64,000 nucleotides of DNA. It comes from Melanopsichium pennsylvanicum (lineage: Eukaryota; Basidiomycota; Ustilaginomycetes; Ustilaginales). A program made the position numbers and the translations under genes. The stretch spans positions 469,001 through 533,000 of the forward strand of contig OAPG01000007.1 in NCBI GenBank assembly GCA_900208305.1, read 5' to 3'. Position 1 is the stretch's first letter; each line of letters opens with the position of its first letter. Positions 62,259-64,000 of this stretch are shown here, one piece after another. The notes under the pieces were generated by a model. The model made no database searches. It saw nothing but the letters and a program-made list of their open reading frames with translations, and was not told where the DNA came from.

Positions 62259-63189
62259 TCTCTGCGTTGGCCCCTTCAGAGCTTGGTTTTGCAACACAGA
62301 ATTAGTGTTAGATATTTTTGTTGATGAACGAGTTGCACCGTTGAAAGATTAACGGGTAGTAAGAGACGGCACAGGTGAACCTTGAAAAAATAAGGAAAAC
62401 AAAAGCAAAACAAAAAACTGAGAAAAAGGTGGTCTTAAAAAATAGCCTTGCTGGAACCGCATTGAACTCAAGGCTGCAAGCTTAGATAGATTATTTGAGC
62501 TCTCCTCGGAACCATATTCTCCCTGTGAAGAGAACGGTGTAGCAATAAATCACCTCCAAGAAGATCGGCTTGCAGCAACCTGATGATATTCAAAGGATGT
62601 GGCTTCAACGTGGAGAGAGTGTGGACGACGCGTGCAATACTGTAGATCGGAGTGCCAAGGTGCAGCTCTATTGAGAATGTGTAAAAGACTTGATTGTGGC
62701 ATCCTTGTCCAAGAGTGAGTGAGGAATCGAGTCTTGCCGTTGTGTTGTTGTTGTTGTTGTTGTTGCTGTGAATAAAGCGCGTTGATGTTGAAATACCGGC
62801 AGCTGAATGAATCAATAATATCAAAATTAGCGAGGCTTTTTGACTCGATCTGGTGCCTGGAATTGTGTCAGCCGCTTTTGGGCGGTGCTCTCAAGCTCGG
62901 CTGAGTTGGGCTGGACCGTGCGATCTCAAGCCTTGTTCTTCTCAATACATTCCCTTCCACTTCTAACACCATCATCCTCGACATCACATCGTCCACCTTT
63001 GGCAAGTCACGACCAACACACGAGTTTTCGCAACAATCCTTGCTCTTAGTGCGGCTTTCCATCTCAATTGCGAAACTTGACGTGTCGAGCTTAATCTTGT
63101 GCTGAAAGCGAATACCTGTGTCGCCCTTGCATTTATCCACCCTTCCACCACAACACCCATCACCATATAGTATCAATACTACTACCGAC
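62241..63189. other. Intergenic region between tRNA-Ser and the carrier-like gene
   Basis: Holds the Pol III terminator, a GTT repeat (about 62744-62765) and the likely leader of the gene at 63190. No gene supported. Confidence 0.45.
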
Positions 63190-64000
63190 ATGTTCTTGTT
63201 CGACGCACTCGTATTCCTCATAGCCATCACGCTATCCATCGCCATCTCGGTCCTCATCTCGCAACCTTTCAACGGTGCGATTGTCCGACTTCGTGCCAAC
63301 TACCTTCCCAAAGCAGTCAGCCTCGACAACGTACTCGAAGATGGGGCCGTTGGATCCACTTCCGGCCCTCGTGCTCTCTCCTCTTTCCTCCTCTCAGAGC
63401 GTCGCTCCAGTGCCAAGATCGGTCCCGTCGTCACTGGCGTATTCTCAATGATGCTCAGAACAAAACGCCTCGAAGGATGGGCAGGAATCTACAAAGGCTC
63501 CATCCCCGTTGCCATTCAGATCTTCACTCTGAGCACGCTCACTTTTATCTTCTTCTCCAGCGCATCCGCTAGCTCGCCAGGTAGCGCGTACAAAGCTGGT
63601 CCCGCCGGTCCAGGTCAGTTTAGCTTCTTTGCCAATCTGTTCTACATGCTCTTTGTCTCGATGGCAGCCCTGCCCCTCAACGTCCTCACTTACCGTACCA
63701 TCGTTCACCCGCGCATCCTGCCACTCAACACACCCCGAGAGAATCTCAGGGAATTGCTTTCCTACACCGAATTCAGCCAGCCCTGGCGCATGTACCTTCT
63801 CCCTGGTTTGCTAGCTGCCAACGTCGCCCACGTCGCTTGGATCGGATTGGCCACCCGAATCGTCAGACAGCTCACTGTGCCTTCTCTCGGCGGTCTTCCC
63901 GGTTCCACACCAGCCAGCCCCGAGCAGGATACGTACAGCGGACCCAACTCGAACATGCTCGAACTCAGCCCAGTCGGGCTGCCATTGTTCGTGCTTTGGA
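63190..64000 (+). CDS. Mitochondrial-carrier-like membrane protein, truncated by the window edge
   Basis: The ATG at 63190 opens a frame that runs without a stop to the end of the window (270 codons seen). At least four hydrophobic segments are visible. Two pieces recall the mitochondrial carrier repeat: QPFNGAIVRLRANYLPK after the first helix (degenerate P-x-x-x-x-x-x-R motif) and LRTKRLEGWAGIYKGSIPVAI (the carrier G-x-x-G-Y-K-G-x-x-P pattern). Divergent carriers of this kind are known in fungi, but I cannot name the substrate or be sure of the family. The 3' end and total length are unknown. Confidence 0.6.
   Translation, partial: MFLFDALVFLIAITLSIAISVLISQPFNGAIVRLRANYLPKAVSLDNVLEDGAVGSTSGPRALSSFLLSERRSSAKIGPVVTGVFSMMLRTKRLEGWAGIYKGSIPVAIQIFTLSTLTFIFFSSASASSPGSAYKAGPAGPGQFSFFANLFYMLFVSMAALPLNVLTYRTIVHPRILPLNTPRENLRELLSYTEFSQPWRMYLLPGLLAANVAHVAWIGLATRIVRQLTVPSLGGLPGSTPASPEQDTYSGPNSNMLELSPVGLPLFVLW

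Overview
The window is nuclear DNA of a smut fungus (Basidiomycota, Ustilaginales; Ustilago, Sporisorium or Pseudozyma type). The main evidence is a close homologue of the Ustilago secreted ribonuclease U2 at 30329-31002. Supporting evidence is the mostly intronless, long-ORF gene style, the few short introns (about 80-200 bp, GTAAGT-type donors), abundant simple-sequence tracts, and fungal families such as DASH/Dam1, Ppg1, Rax2 and Eme1. There are 24 protein-gene calls, one of them very tentative and one cut by the right edge, and one intron-containing tRNA gene. Protein starts were placed at ATG codons and introns were resolved by reading frame and conserved motifs.

Layout. 1-2.4 kb is a gene-free, repeat-like flank: a CpG-rich block, then about 1 kb strongly depleted in CpG. 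2.4-8 kb holds a small mitochondrial-type membrane protein, DASH subunit Dam1 (-), and one long gene joining an EBP-type sterol isomerase domain to the ALG11 mannosyltransferase. 8-16 kb holds MLH1 (-), a CHRAC/Dpb3-like histone-fold protein (+) and a Rho-GEF (-). About 3.9 kb without a convincing gene follows. 20-28 kb holds a PHOSPHO-type HAD phosphatase (+), a GPI-type aspartyl protease (-) and an Osh1-like sterol/lipid transfer protein (-). 28-33 kb is sparse except for RNase U2 (-). 33-46 kb holds a polytopic membrane protein, EME1 (-), DBP10 (+), a three-exon candidate secreted effector (+) and VPS53 (-). 46-53 kb holds an HMMR-like coiled-coil protein (+), a CIA30/PIG-P fusion (-), a three-exon HIT protein (+) and a probable complex I accessory subunit (-). 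55-64 kb holds RAX2 with an added SH3 domain (+), PPG1 (+), tRNA-Ser(AGA) with a 65-nt intron (+) and a truncated carrier-like membrane protein (+).

The genes are ordinary neighbours rather than a pathway cluster. Recurrent themes are chromosome maintenance and mitosis (MLH1, EME1, CHRAC-like, DAM1, HMMR-like), ER and membrane biology (EBP-ALG11, PIG-P, OSH1, VPS53) and secretion (protease, RNase U2, candidate effector).

The most unusual content is the domain architectures: sterol isomerase + ALG11, CIA30 + PIG-P, RAX2 + SH3, and DAM1 + a winged-helix-like tail. The second notable item is the cysteine-rich secreted protein, which is visible only after splicing. All functional calls rest on motif recognition by eye; no database search was run.
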